The notes beneath the pieces are model-generated. The model did not search any database. It worked only from the letters and a program-made list of their open reading frames with translations, and was not told the DNA's origin. A stretch of 64,000 nucleotides of DNA from NCBI GenBank assembly GCA_963837655.1, contig CAWIOK010000006.1, positions 62,001 through 126,000 on the forward strand. Reading direction: 5' to 3'. Made by a program: the position numbers and the translations under genes. How positions within the stretch are numbered: the first letter of the stretch is position 1; each line of letters begins with the position of its first letter. Shown in pieces: positions 17,601-25,772 of this stretch. The stretch comes from CAVVSD01 sp963837655 (lineage in GTDB: Bacteria; Actinomycetota; Thermoleophilia; Solirubrobacterales; Solirubrobacteraceae).

Positions 17601-18217
17601 CGCCCCAGCTCGCCGGCGATGCGCACGATCCCCTCGTTGGCCTGGTCCTGGAGGGCGAGGCCGTTCTTCTGCACCTCGAAGAAGACGCTCTCGTCGCCGA
17701 AGATGCCGAGCAGGTCCTGCGCGTGGGCGCGCGCGTCGTCCATGCGACCGTCGGTGATCCGCTGGCAGAAGCGGCTGGCCAGGCAGCCCGTGAGGGCGAT
17801 GATCCCCTTGCCGTGGCGCTCGAGGAGCCCGAGGTCGACGGTGGGCTTGCCGCGCTGCAGGCCCTCGAGGAACCCTGCCGAGGAGAGCCGCACGAGGTTG
17901 CGGTAGCCCTCGTCACTCTCGGCGAGCAGCGTCAGGTGGTTGCGCTCCGTGCGCCCGGCGGAGGGATCGGCCTTGTGGTCGTCGACGAGGTAGACCTCGC
18001 ACCCGACGATCGGCTTGATCCCGTGCTTCTTGGCGGCCTTGTAGAGCTCGACGGCGCCGTTCATGACGCCGTGATCGGTCAGGCCCAGGGCGGGCTGGCC
18101 GAAGGCCGCTGCGCGCGCGGCGAGATCGTCGATCTTGCACGCGCCGTCCAGCAACGAGTACTCGGAGTGGACGTGAAGGTGGGCGACAGAGGGGGTGCTC
18201 ACGACCGGACGGAGCAT
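14648..18217 (-). CDS. dnaE: DNA polymerase III alpha subunit
   Basis: 1189 residues, the replicative polymerase catalytic subunit. An N-terminal PHP domain with metal motif HLHVHSEYSLLDG starts at His13. The palm carries catalytic aspartates Asp403 and Asp405 in PDIDIDF (402-408). It also shows RRDAARVLGHDYG-type fingers, helix-hairpin-helix and a C-terminal OB fold (GGIITQAKKIRTRNGDHMMFATLDDL), and ends in a variable alanine-rich tail. The length is normal for DnaE. The ATG at 18217 is the best start, though a GTG at 18202 would match other family members and neither has a clear Shine-Dalgarno sequence. Confidence 0.96.
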   Translation of the reverse strand: MLRPVVSTPSVAHLHVHSEYSLLDGACKIDDLAARAAAFGQPALGLTDHGVMNGAVELYKAAKKHGIKPIVGCEVYLVDDHKADPSAGRTERNHLTLLAESDEGYRNLVRLSSAGFLEGLQRGKPTVDLGLLERHGKGIIALTGCLASRFCQRITDGRMDDARAHAQDLLGIFGDESVFFEVQKNGLALQDQANEGIVRIAGELGRPLVGTADVHYLGREDYHHHTALLCVQTKSTLQAPKMTFETNEFFLKSSDEMAQSFAEWPEALASTVEIAERCSTEIELGRQLIPRYLPDGEDEKVYLRERVMEGMRKRYGDPPPAEAIERMEMELEVVNRMGFDAYFLIVWDFVKYAKDNGIAVGPGRGSAAGSLVAYCLEITDVDPLRYGLLFERFLNPERVSMPDIDIDFSVRGRERVMRYVTQKYGRESVAQIVTFGKMFPRAATRDAARVLGHDYGAGDRLAKLIPDPIMGRPPSFEDCLRDGEPLKAAYDSDPTAKQIIDVAKGLEGIVRNSSIHAAAVVIADRPLTDIVPLQLADAGTGDDGQRAYRTVTQYSMKPVEELGLLKMDFLGLRNLDVIEDALDIIARSTGARPDMTTLPLDDAGPYEMLARGDSVGVFQFESEGMQEALRKVRPTEFDDLVALNALYRPGAMDQIPTYARGKRNPDAVTFPDPRLEPIIGPTYGVILYQEQAMQISKEIGGFSGARADDLRKAIGKKNRAAMAQLEPEFREGCRASGTSEAVIDWLWTTNEKSADYSFNRSHAACYALIAYRTAWLKANFPAEYMAALISSVMDTKDKVPFFANQAESMGIEILPPDVNVSDHEFVVDEGNIRFGLDAVKGVGYAAVEAIKAAREEAGNFESIWDFCARVDARAVNKKAIEALIKCGAFGSTGASRKGMLSVLEQAQSAGQKSQQDAQIGQGSIFDGLFDDSTAESGAMAAFAAPQHPAIPSEEFDQPEMLAIEKESIGLFISAHPLKQVREALRARVDCGLTELSDRKDGDWVTAGGIITQAKKIRTRNGDHMMFATLDDLEGSVEVIVFGKALGEYEGALGVDSVVLVRGRVDHKEATKTSLVAQTVEPFEPSEEEVERARREASTRRLGPPPLRLRLDAARLPASAIDDLKDLLGSFPGESEVVLELLLSAGDPRTLRLGNAFKVAPTQTLRSELEQVLGPAVVHAPAAAAPTAAA

Positions 18218-18314
18218 AGGTGGGGACCCGGACGCCAAGGACCGGGCGAGCGGCATCCTCCCGAGCTACACCCGCAATCTGCGGAGGACCATTGGTGGCG
18301 TGATTCGTGAGGTC

Positions 18315-18337
18315 GTGCGCAGCCGGCCGATGCGCAC
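18315..18337 (-). terminator. hairpin between the coiled-coil gene and dnaE
   Basis: GTGCGCA, nine bases containing GCCGGC, TGCGCAC. It lies 22 bp downstream of the coiled-coil gene stop (minus strand) and about 100 bp before the dnaE start. It has no T-tract. Confidence 0.3.
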
Positions 18338-18358
18338 GGGCTCCGAGTCAGGTCAACC

Positions 18359-20263
18359 CTAGACGCGGGGAGCGAGGCCCTGCACGCGATCGAACCACCC
18401 GAGCAGCATCGTGGCTGCGGCGAGGTCGCCGATCACCGTGGTGGGCTCCTCGTCGGAGGGCGGCTCGGCCTGCGCGAGGAGCGGCAGCGCTCCGCGCGCG
18501 GTCAGCGTGAGGACCGCGTCGGCGCCACCGATGGCGCCCTCCGCGACAACGGGCTCGCGGGCCGTCGTGGCCGCCACGACCGCGGAGCGCCTTCCGTGCT
18601 CGTCGACGCGCAGGACGCGCAGCGGCGCGCCATCGCGCACCACGACGCGACACGTCTCGGCGCCGTGCACGTGGACGGTCACCGCGAACGCCTGGCCCAG
18701 GGTCCACTCCCCCGGGACCGCGCTGGCGAGCGCGCGGACGACGAGCCCGGGATCGAGCGGCAGGCCTGCCCCGACGAGCTCGGCGAGCGCCAGGCGCCGC
18801 CGCCGCCGGCGTGCCAGCCGCGCGAGCGGGAGGAAGAAGCGACGGGTGCCCGCGACACGCAGCCCGCTGGGCCACAGCGGCGCGCCGCCACCGGCGAGCG
18901 TGGCGAACTCGCGCGGCGTCGCCGCGAGCGCGAACTGCGCGTCGGGCGACACGCCGTCCCGCGTGAGGACGCGGCCCGTGCCGTCGGCCGAGAGCTCGAC
19001 GCGCAACGGCCCCATGCCGTCGAGGTCGAGGTCGTAGACGAGGTCGCGGCGGACGGTGCGCGCCTGGTCGGGCAGCAGCTGGGCGACGAGCTGCGCGGCC
19101 GACGCGCGGTCGCGCTCGTCGAGCGCCGCGATGGCCCACGACAGCCAAGGCGTGCGCGGATGCTCAGCGCTGATGAGGTACGGGATGGTCTGCTCGGGCA
19201 GCGGCGCCGCGACCTCGACCTCGACCTCGACCTCGGTCGGCGGAGGCGACGCCTGCGGCACGACCGCCGCCACGAGATCCTCGCGGCTGGTGCGCAGCTT
19301 CGCGAGCGCCTCGGCGAACGGATCGACGCCCGCGGGCTCGAGCCCTGGCGCGGGCGGCACCGGCTGCGGCGGCTCCTGCGCGCGCATCGCGCGTGCGGCC
19401 TCCTCGAGGCCCGGGAGATGTCGCACGGCAGCGATGTCCGGCGTCTCCTCCTCGACGGGCTCCGGCGCTTCCCCGAGGGCCTCGGCGAGCCGCGCCTCGG
19501 CCTGCTCGCGGGCGAGATCGGCGAGGTCGACGGTGGCCTTCTGCAGCTCGAGCTCCGCCGCGAGGCGATCGCGCTCTGCGGCGAGCTCCGCGACGCGTGC
19601 CTCGAGCGCGTCGATGTGCGCGCCGAGCTCCTGCGCCGTGTCCTCCGCCCCGCGCGCCCTGCGCTCCATGACGGCGGCGATCTGCTCGCTGCGCTTCGCA
19701 CGGCGCTCGGCGATCACGGAGCGCTCGACGACGGTCGCGCCCGGCGGCGGCGGGGGCGGCTCGGTCGCCCGCAGGATCGCTGCGGCGATGCTGCCGCGGC
19801 TCTCCTTGGGATCCTCACCGCGGTCGAAACGGCCGGTCGGCGGGAGCGGCAGCTCGACGTCGTCGCTCGCAGCGTCGCCGGCCTGCTCAGCGAGCCGGCG
19901 CGCGATCACCGTCGTGTCGTCGAGTGTGAGCGGGAACTCGCTATTGCCGAGGCCGAGCGCGAGCCCCGTCTCGAGATGGTCGACGAGGTCGACGGGAACG
20001 GCGAACGTCGCGCGGAAGGCCATCGGGTCGTCCTGCGGCGGCGCGTCGAGCGCGACGAGCGTGTGGCGCCGCGCGCCGTCGTCGACGAACAGCACGGGCG
20101 GCGGGCCGCCGGCGACCGCACCCCAGACGCCCTCGACGACGACGAGACCGGAGCCGTCGGGACCACCGGTACGCGACGCACGGACGTCCTCGACGAGTGG
20201 CATGTCGTCCACCTCGGGATCCAACACGGGCGGAACGCTAGTGGGGCCGTCGGACGAGTTCAT
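18359..20263 (-). CDS. coiled-coil protein with N-terminal beta domain and two SCP2-like modules (paralogue A)
   Basis: 634 residues, no signal peptide or membrane helix. Order: an N-terminal beta-rich domain (about 35-120, with PPVLFVDDGARRHTLVALDA), a Pro/acidic linker, a long coiled coil (about 180-275, AERDRLAAELELQ type), a second Pro-rich linker containing an EVEVEVEV repeat, and a C-terminal half with two units resembling SCP2 sterol-carrier folds (about 370-490: DLVYDLDLDGMGPLRVELSA, later ATPREFATLAGGG; about 500-625: AFAVTVHVHG to WFDRVQGL). The SCP2 assignment rests on the strand-and-helix pattern only. It is a clear paralogue of the gene upstream, 69 bp away, with the same domain order. 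Function unknown; probably a cytosolic scaffold or lipid/ligand-binding protein. Confidence 0.75.
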   Translation of the reverse strand: MNSSDGPTSVPPVLDPEVDDMPLVEDVRASRTGGPDGSGLVVVEGVWGAVAGGPPPVLFVDDGARRHTLVALDAPPQDDPMAFRATFAVPVDLVDHLETGLALGLGNSEFPLTLDDTTVIARRLAEQAGDAASDDVELPLPPTGRFDRGEDPKESRGSIAAAILRATEPPPPPPGATVVERSVIAERRAKRSEQIAAVMERRARGAEDTAQELGAHIDALEARVAELAAERDRLAAELELQKATVDLADLAREQAEARLAEALGEAPEPVEEETPDIAAVRHLPGLEEAARAMRAQEPPQPVPPAPGLEPAGVDPFAEALAKLRTSREDLVAAVVPQASPPPTEVEVEVEVAAPLPEQTIPYLISAEHPRTPWLSWAIAALDERDRASAAQLVAQLLPDQARTVRRDLVYDLDLDGMGPLRVELSADGTGRVLTRDGVSPDAQFALAATPREFATLAGGGAPLWPSGLRVAGTRRFFLPLARLARRRRRRLALAELVGAGLPLDPGLVVRALASAVPGEWTLGQAFAVTVHVHGAETCRVVVRDGAPLRVLRVDEHGRRSAVVAATTAREPVVAEGAIGGADAVLTLTARGALPLLAQAEPPSDEEPTTVIGDLAAATMLLGWFDRVQGLAPRV

Positions 20264-20332
20264 CGCAGCGCACCGTAACGTGGTGCGTTGCGTCCGTGGG
20301 AGACATTCGTCCAGGTCTCCCGGGCGTGATCG

Positions 20333-22000
20333 CTACCGGGAGGGCAGGCCCTGCGCTCTGTCCAGCAGTTCGAGGAGGCTGTCCATCACCTCGTCCTCGC
20401 CCGAGAGCCACGCGTCGTCGTCCTCCGGGGGCGCGACGCGACCCAGCAGGGCCAGCAGCGCCGCGGGCGACGTCGTCAGGACCGCGCGGACGGCCCCGCC
20501 GGACGGCGGCGCACCCACGACGTGGAGGCGTTTCCCGGGCTCGGCGACCACGGTGATCGGCTCGCGGTCGGGGACGTCGACCGACACCGCGAAGTCGTTG
20601 TCGCCGTTCCACGTCGGCCGCACGGCCACCGCGAGCGCCCGCAGGAGCAGGTCCGGCTCCGGCACGACCTCGCCGGCCGCGAGATCACCGAGGTCCACCG
20701 GGACCCGTCGTGCCTTCAGCAATCTGCGCAGCGCCTTGCGCGAGCCGTGCACCCGGACGGCGCCGCCGAGCCGCCGCGGCGCACCGCCCGCGCCCAGCGT
20801 CGCGAGCCGCGCGACCGGCCCGGAGACCCGGAATGCCGCTTCGCCGTCGGCGTCCTCCTCCCCCCGCGGCGTCACGGCCCCGGTGTCGCCGCGCAACGCG
20901 ACGCGGTACGCGCCGACGCCGTCGAGGTCGATGTCGTAGGTCAGGTCCTCGTCCAGCGTCCGCGCAGCGTCGGGCAGCAGCGAGAGCAGGAACGCGCCCG
21001 CGGCGCGGATGTCCTCTGCGGCGAGCAGGTCGACCGCCCCGGCCAGCCAGGCGACCCCGGAGCGCCGCTCGGGGCCCAGGCTGTCGCCCTGCAGGATCTT
21101 GCGATCGTCCGGAGCGACGCGCCGCAGCCGCGATCGCGCCCGGCGGCCGGGGCTCATGGCGGCCAGGTCCATCGTGTTGCGCAGGGGATCGAACGGGATC
21201 ACGTTGCCGCGCTCGTCGTCCGGGGACGGCCCCGTCCGGGCCCGCAGCTGCTCGAGCGCCAGATCGAAGGCGTCCTGCTCCGGCTGCTCGCGCTCCGCGT
21301 CGAGCTCGGAGCGCAGCGCAGCGAGCTCCTCCCGCGCTCCGGCGAGCTGGGCTGCGCGCTCGCCCGCGTCGCCGCGCGCGTCCCGCAGCTGCGCCCGCAG
21401 AGCGTCGGTCTCGGCCACCGACGCGCGGAGCTCGACGAGCTGCTCCTGCAGGGCGGCCGTGCGGCGTTGCTCGTCGTCGGCCGCGTGCTCGGCGTCCTCG
21501 CGGAGGCGATCGCGCTCCAGCGTGACCTCCGCCAGGTGCGCCTCGAGCGTGCGCATGCGGTCGGTGAGATCCTCCAGGCTCGCCTCGGCGCGCCGGGCCC
21601 GCCGCTCTGCGAGGACGGCCCGGTCGATCACCTCGGCCGGCACCGGCGGGGCCTCAGCGGCGACGTCGCGGACAGGCGCAGGCGGCACACCGGGAAGCGC
21701 GGGGGGAAGCATGATCTCGGCCCCCTCGACCGACAGCAGCAGCGCGTCGCCACCGCCCAGCGTCGGCGGAAGGTCGAACGCGGCGTGGAACGCGGCCGGT
21801 TCCCCGTCGGGCCGTGCGTCGATCGCGGGCACCGTGTGCCTGCGATCGCCGTCGTCGACGACGAGGACGGGCCGGACGCCCCGCGGGGCGGCGCGCCATG
21901 TGCCATGGACGGTGATGCGCACGGATCCGCCACCGCCGAGACCACGCACCACGGATGCGACGGCGACGGGCTGGCTCTCGGGCGGGGCCTCGGGCTCCAC
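20333..22000 (-). CDS. coiled-coil protein with N-terminal beta domain and two SCP2-like modules (paralogue B)
   Basis: 555 residues from a GTG at 22000. The longer frame would run into the next gene and has no support. It has the same plan as paralogue A: a beta domain with RPVLVVDDGDRRHTVPAIDA near 50-70, a coiled coil of about 130 residues (DRMRTLEAHLAEVTLERDRL onward), a linker containing NVIPFDPLRNTMDL, then SCP2-like unit 1 (DLTYDIDLDGVGAYRVALRG, VSGPVARLATLGAGG) and unit 2 (DFAVSVDVPDREPITV to LLELLDRAQGL). Both proteins end in a very similar D-R-(V/A)-Q-G-L helix. The tandem duplication suggests hetero-oligomers. No known function. Confidence 0.75.
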   Translation of the reverse strand: MEPEAPPESQPVAVASVVRGLGGGGSVRITVHGTWRAAPRGVRPVLVVDDGDRRHTVPAIDARPDGEPAAFHAAFDLPPTLGGGDALLLSVEGAEIMLPPALPGVPPAPVRDVAAEAPPVPAEVIDRAVLAERRARRAEASLEDLTDRMRTLEAHLAEVTLERDRLREDAEHAADDEQRRTAALQEQLVELRASVAETDALRAQLRDARGDAGERAAQLAGAREELAALRSELDAEREQPEQDAFDLALEQLRARTGPSPDDERGNVIPFDPLRNTMDLAAMSPGRRARSRLRRVAPDDRKILQGDSLGPERRSGVAWLAGAVDLLAAEDIRAAGAFLLSLLPDAARTLDEDLTYDIDLDGVGAYRVALRGDTGAVTPRGEEDADGEAAFRVSGPVARLATLGAGGAPRRLGGAVRVHGSRKALRRLLKARRVPVDLGDLAAGEVVPEPDLLLRALAVAVRPTWNGDNDFAVSVDVPDREPITVVAEPGKRLHVVGAPPSGGAVRAVLTTSPAALLALLGRVAPPEDDDAWLSGEDEVMDSLLELLDRAQGLPSR

Positions 22001-22043
22001 GAGAGAACTGTATGTGGCTGAAGGGCCTGCTGCGACCGGTGGA

Positions 22044-22241
22044 CTACTCGGCGTCCACCGAGTCGCCCCGGCGAGTGGAGAACAGCAGCGCGACGACGGC
22101 AAGAACGAGCAGGCCGCCGACACCGGCCACCTTGCGCGACGGCAGCTTGCTACCGAACTTCTGGCTCACGTAGAACACCGCGCCCTTCCAGACCACCATG
22201 CCGAGCAGCCGGTAGAACATTGCCTGTGATCGATTGCGCAT
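22044..22241 (-). CDS. small membrane protein
   Basis: 65 residues with an amphipathic N-terminus (MFYRLLGMVVWKGAVFYVSQ), a basic loop (KLPSRK) and one transmembrane helix (GVGGLLVLAVVALLF), ending in a charged tail. The ATG at 22220 (MFYRLL) may be the true start. It sits just upstream of paralogue B on the same strand, 43 bp away, so it may be the first gene of that operon. Confidence 0.65.
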   Translation of the reverse strand: MRNRSQAMFYRLLGMVVWKGAVFYVSQKFGSKLPSRKVAGVGGLLVLAVVALLFSTRRGDSVDAE

Positions 22242-22263
22242 TGGCTGAAACCGTACCCCTGTC

Positions 22264-22281
22264 GGCGGCTGCCTAGCCGCC
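22264..22281 (-). terminator. hairpin overlapping the stop of the D-2-hydroxyacid dehydrogenase gene
   Basis: GGCGGCT, loop GCCT, AGCCGCC. On the minus strand it spans the TAG stop of the last gene in the arg operon, with no T-tract behind it. A weak terminator candidate. Confidence 0.35.
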
Positions 22282-23220
22282 CAGCACGCGAATCGGCCCG
22301 CCGTCGAGGTAGCCCTCGATGTCCTCGACCACCTCGGCGAACATGCCGCGGAACGTCTCCGCCGTCGCGTAGCCGACGTGCGGGGTCAGCAGGACGCGGG
22401 GTGCACTGCGCAACGGATGGTCCTCCGGCAGCGGCTCGACGTCGAAGACGTCCAGCCCGGCGCCGCCGATGGTCCCCGAGGTCAGCGCGTCGATCAGGGC
22501 GGGCTCGTGGACGATCGGACCGCGCGACGTGTTGACGAGCAGCGCGCCGGGGCGCATGAGCCCGAGCTCGCGCGCGCCGAGCAGCCCGCGCGTGCGATCG
22601 GAGAGCCGCAGGTGGATGGACACGACGTCGGAGGTGCGCAGCAGCTCGTCGAGCTCCACGCGGCGCACGCCGACCGCCTCGGCGTCGGCTGCCTGCAGGT
22701 TCGCGCTCCAGGCGACGACCTCCATCCCGAACGCCAGGCCGACCGCGGCGACACGTCTGCCCAGGCGCCCGAGCCCCAGCAGGCCGAGCCGTCTGCCCTC
22801 GATGTCACCGCCGACCGCCTGCTGCCAGCCGCCGGCGCGGACCGCCGCGTCCTCGTCGCGCAGGTGCTTGACGAGGCCGAGGATGAGCGCCCAGGTGAGC
22901 TCAGCGGGCGGGGCGCCGCGGCCGGCCGTCCCACAGACGACGATGCCCTGGTCGCGGGCGGCGCCGAGGTCGATCGACGCGTTCACCATCCCCGTGGTCA
23001 CCAGCAGCCGCAGCGCCGGCAGCCGCTCGAGCACCGCGCGCGGGAACGCCGTGCGCTCCCGCATCGCCACGACGACCTCGTACGGCGCGAGATGCGCCGC
23101 CGGGTCGGCCATGTGCTCGGCGATGAAGTCGACCCGCGCGCGGCCGTCCAGTCGCTCCCAGGGACCGAAGCCGCGAGCGACCGACCCGTAGTCGTCGAGG
23201 ACGGCGACGCGCACGGCCAC
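22273..23220 (-). CDS. D-2-hydroxyacid dehydrogenase family protein
   Basis: 315 residues from the GTG at 23220. Its Shine-Dalgarno sequence AAGGAG is formed by the last codons and stop of argG, two bases away, so translation is coupled. NAD-binding glycine motif GLLGLGRLGRRVA. The catalytic triad of the family is visible: Arg in NTSRGPIV, Glu in DVFDVEPLPEDHP and His in TPHVGYAT. It resembles phosphoglycerate-dehydrogenase-like enzymes but lacks the ACT domain, so it is probably not the biosynthetic SerA. The substrate is unknown. It closes the phe/arg operon. Confidence 0.9.
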   Translation of the reverse strand: MAVRVAVLDDYGSVARGFGPWERLDGRARVDFIAEHMADPAAHLAPYEVVVAMRERTAFPRAVLERLPALRLLVTTGMVNASIDLGAARDQGIVVCGTAGRGAPPAELTWALILGLVKHLRDEDAAVRAGGWQQAVGGDIEGRRLGLLGLGRLGRRVAAVGLAFGMEVVAWSANLQAADAEAVGVRRVELDELLRTSDVVSIHLRLSDRTRGLLGARELGLMRPGALLVNTSRGPIVHEPALIDALTSGTIGGAGLDVFDVEPLPEDHPLRSAPRVLLTPHVGYATAETFRGMFAEVVEDIEGYLDGGPIRVLGG

Positions 23221-23222
23221 CG

Positions 23223-24545
23223 CTACTCCTTCGCGGCGTTCGCCGCACGCAGGCGGTGCGCCATGCGCGACTGCAGCGACCAGATCTCGATGAACCCGGG
23301 CGACGCCTGCTGGGAGAACAGCCCGCCGGACTGCGCGAAGGACGCCAGCGACGCGTCGTACACCGCGTTGGGCGACGAGCGCGTCACCGCGCGCACCGAG
23401 CCCTTGTACAGCTTCAGGCCCACCGTCCCTGTCACCTGTGCGTTCACACTCTCCATGTACGCGTCGAGGTCGCCGCGCAGCGGCTCCCACCACAGTCCCG
23501 CGTACACCAGATAGGCCCACTGACGGTCCAGCTGCGGCTTGAACTGATTCTGGTGAATCGTGCCGATCAGCTTCTCGAGCTCCGCGTGCGCGGTCAGCAG
23601 GATCGTCGCCGCCGGGACCTCGTAGATGTCGCGGACCTTCAGGCCGACGATGCGGTCCTCGAGGTGGTCGACGATCCCGACGCCGTGGCGGATCCCGATA
23701 TCCGCCGCCTGCTCGAGCAGGTCGACGATGGGCAGGCGCACCCCGTTCAGCGCGACCGGGACGCCGCGGTCGAACGAGACCTCGATGACCTCGGGCTCGT
23801 CGGGCGCGTCCTCGGGACGCGTCACGAGCTGGAAGACGTCGTCCTCGGGGGCGTGCTCGATGTCCTCGATCCACTTGCCCTCCGAGGAGCGTCCCCAGAG
23901 GTTGTCGTCGATCGAGTACGGGGCCGATTCGGTTCCGCCCTTGACGGGGATCCCGTGCTCCCGGGCATAGGCGATCTCCTCGTCGCGGCCCATCTGCCAG
24001 CCGCGGACGGGCGCGATGACCTTCAGCTCGGGCGCCAGGGTGGCGATCGTCGCCTCGATGCGCACCTGGTCGTTGCCCTTGCCCGTGCAGCCGTGCGCGA
24101 TGGTGTCGCAGCCGGTCCGGCGGGCGATCTCGACCGCCCACTTCGCGATGAGCGGCCGGCCCAGCGCGGTGAAGAGCGGATAGCCGAGACCGTAGATCGC
24201 GTTCGCCTTGATCGCCGGGACGATGAAGTCGTTGGCGAACTCCTCGCGTGCGTCGATCACGTGGGTCTCGATCGCACCGAGGTCCTTCGCCTTGCCCTCG
24301 ACCTCGTCGTAGTTCTCACCCGGCTGCCCGAGATTCACTGTGAGTGTTACTACCTCTGCGTCATACTCGTCCTGGATCCACTTGAGCATCACGCTCGTGT
24401 CCAATCCACCGGAGTACAGCAGGCAGACCCTGTTCACCTCGTCGTGGTTGGCCTCGTAGGAGGCGATCGCCTGCGCGCGGACGCGCTCGGCCGCCTGGCC
24501 GGGAGGCGGGATCGTGTGAGCGGAGGTGCGGGGAGCGTCGGTCAT
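23223..24545 (-). CDS. argG: argininosuccinate synthase
   Basis: 440 residues. ATP-dependent condensation of citrulline with aspartate, the penultimate step to arginine. The N-type ATP pyrophosphatase P-loop LLYSGGLDTSV is at about 42-52. Substrate-binding segments HGCTGKGNDQVRIE, GRDEEIAYAREHGIP and SIDDNLWGRS are present. The start overlaps the argD stop as ATGA. It carries an N-terminal extension of about 35 residues before the P-loop compared with shorter ArgG forms. argH and argF are not in the window. Confidence 0.96.
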   Translation of the reverse strand: MTDAPRTSAHTIPPPGQAAERVRAQAIASYEANHDEVNRVCLLYSGGLDTSVMLKWIQDEYDAEVVTLTVNLGQPGENYDEVEGKAKDLGAIETHVIDAREEFANDFIVPAIKANAIYGLGYPLFTALGRPLIAKWAVEIARRTGCDTIAHGCTGKGNDQVRIEATIATLAPELKVIAPVRGWQMGRDEEIAYAREHGIPVKGGTESAPYSIDDNLWGRSSEGKWIEDIEHAPEDDVFQLVTRPEDAPDEPEVIEVSFDRGVPVALNGVRLPIVDLLEQAADIGIRHGVGIVDHLEDRIVGLKVRDIYEVPAATILLTAHAELEKLIGTIHQNQFKPQLDRQWAYLVYAGLWWEPLRGDLDAYMESVNAQVTGTVGLKLYKGSVRAVTRSSPNAVYDASLASFAQSGGLFSQQASPGFIEIWSLQSRMAHRLRAANAAKE

Positions 24546-25705
24546 ACCTGGCTTTCGGCGTCGAGGGCGGCGCGCAGCCGCCGGAGGGCCTCCTCGAGCT
24601 CGTCGTCGGACACGATGAGCGGCGGGAGCAGGCGGATCGTGGTCGGGCCGGTCGCGTTGAGCACGAGCCGGTGCTCGAGCAGCGCGCGGCGCACGACGTC
24701 AGGTGCGTCGGCGGTCTCGAGCTCGATGGCGAGCATGAGCCCGCGGCCACGGGCGGCCGTGACGCGCGGCAGCTCGGCGAGCTGGTCGAGCAGCTGGGCG
24801 CCCAGATCCTGCACGCGCTCGTGGAGAGCTGGGTCCAGCAGGACGTCGAGGGCGGCGAGCGACGCTGCGGCGACGACCGGGCCGCCCGGGTACGTCGAGC
24901 CGTGGTCGCCCGGCTGCAGGACGTCGGCGAGGCGCTCACCGGTGACGAGCGCGCCGATCGGCAGTCCCCCGCCGAGCGCCTTGGCGGTCGTGAGCGCGTC
25001 CGGCACGACGCCGGTGGGCTCGTAGGCCCACGCGTAGCCGGTGCGTCCGAGCCCGCATTGGATCTCGTCGAAGATGAGCGCGGCGCCGACGGCGTCACAC
25101 GCCTCGCGCGCGGCGCGCAGGACCTCGCTCGGCAGCGGCCAGATGCCACCCTCACCCTGGACGGGCTCGAGCAGGACGGCCGCCGTGTTCTCGTTCACCG
25201 CTGCCGTGATCGCCTCGGCGGTGGGCTCGACCGCGATGAACCCGGGGACGAGCGGCGCGAACGGCGCCTGCTTGGCCTCCTGCGGCGTCGCGCTGAGCGC
25301 GCCCATCGTTCGACCGTGGAACGCGCGGTGCGCGACGATGATGTCCCCACCGCGCTTGGCCTTGCGGGCCAGCTTCAGCGCGGCCTCGATGGCCTCCGCG
25401 CCCGAGTTCGTGAAGAAGACGCGCCCGCCGAGCGAGCTCTCCGCCAGGCGGTCGGCCAGACGGGCCATCGGCTCGGTGTAGAAGAGGTTGCCGACGTGGA
25501 TGAGCCGGGCGGCCTGGTCCTGGATGGCCTTGACGACCCCGGGATGGCAGTGCCCCACGCTGGAGACGGAGATCCCGGCGAGGAAGTCGAGGTACTCGTT
25601 GCCGTCGGCGTCCCAGAGCCTGCAGCCCTCGCCGCGGACGAACTCGACCGGGTAGCGCGCGTAGGTCGTCGCGAGGTGCGTGTCGTAGCCGTCAGTTGCG
25701 CTCAT
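24542..25705 (-). CDS. argD: acetylornithine aminotransferase
   Basis: 387 residues, PLP-dependent class III aminotransferase converting N-acetylglutamate semialdehyde to N-acetylornithine. Markers: NSGAEAIEAALKLARK (about 100-115), FDEIQCGLGRTG with Asp213, and the Schiff-base lysine Lys242 in TTAKALGGGLPIG. The Shine-Dalgarno sequence GGAGGAG lies six bases before the ATG. It is separated from argB by 67 bp that are almost entirely the 50-nt double-hairpin element. The 3' end overlaps argG by 4 nt. Confidence 0.95.
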   Translation of the reverse strand: MSATDGYDTHLATTYARYPVEFVRGEGCRLWDADGNEYLDFLAGISVSSVGHCHPGVVKAIQDQAARLIHVGNLFYTEPMARLADRLAESSLGGRVFFTNSGAEAIEAALKLARKAKRGGDIIVAHRAFHGRTMGALSATPQEAKQAPFAPLVPGFIAVEPTAEAITAAVNENTAAVLLEPVQGEGGIWPLPSEVLRAAREACDAVGAALIFDEIQCGLGRTGYAWAYEPTGVVPDALTTAKALGGGLPIGALVTGERLADVLQPGDHGSTYPGGPVVAAASLAALDVLLDPALHERVQDLGAQLLDQLAELPRVTAARGRGLMLAIELETADAPDVVRRALLEHRLVLNATGPTTIRLLPPLIVSDDELEEALRRLRAALDAESQV

Positions 25706-25720
25706 GCTGTCTCCTCCGCT

Positions 25721-25770
25721 GGGATCGCGTCGCTCCGCGACGCGATCCCGACCGACGACGCAGTCGTCGG
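25721..25770. repeat. 50-nt double-hairpin element, copy 1 (argB-argD gap)
   Basis: Plus strand: 12-bp stem GGGATCGCGTCG / CGACGCGATCCC with loop CTCCG, then GA, then 8-bp stem CCGACGAC / GTCGTCGG with loop GCA. Both stems are perfect. Copy 2 (34918-34967) has the same lengths throughout (12-5-12-2-8-3-8) but different stem bases, and remains perfectly paired. The element fills the space between the argB stop and the argD Shine-Dalgarno sequence. Confidence 0.85.
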
Positions 25771-25772
25771 CC

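Noticed and set aside
15020..18310. Plus-strand open frame of almost 1100 codons opposite dnaE
   Set aside because: Composition (Arg, Leu, Asp, Val runs) is the usual antisense shadow of a high-GC gene, and dnaE is certain.
19218..19242. Tandem GAGGTC-type hexamers
   Set aside because: They encode an EVEVEVEV stretch in a linker of the coiled-coil protein; a simple coding repeat, not a separate element.
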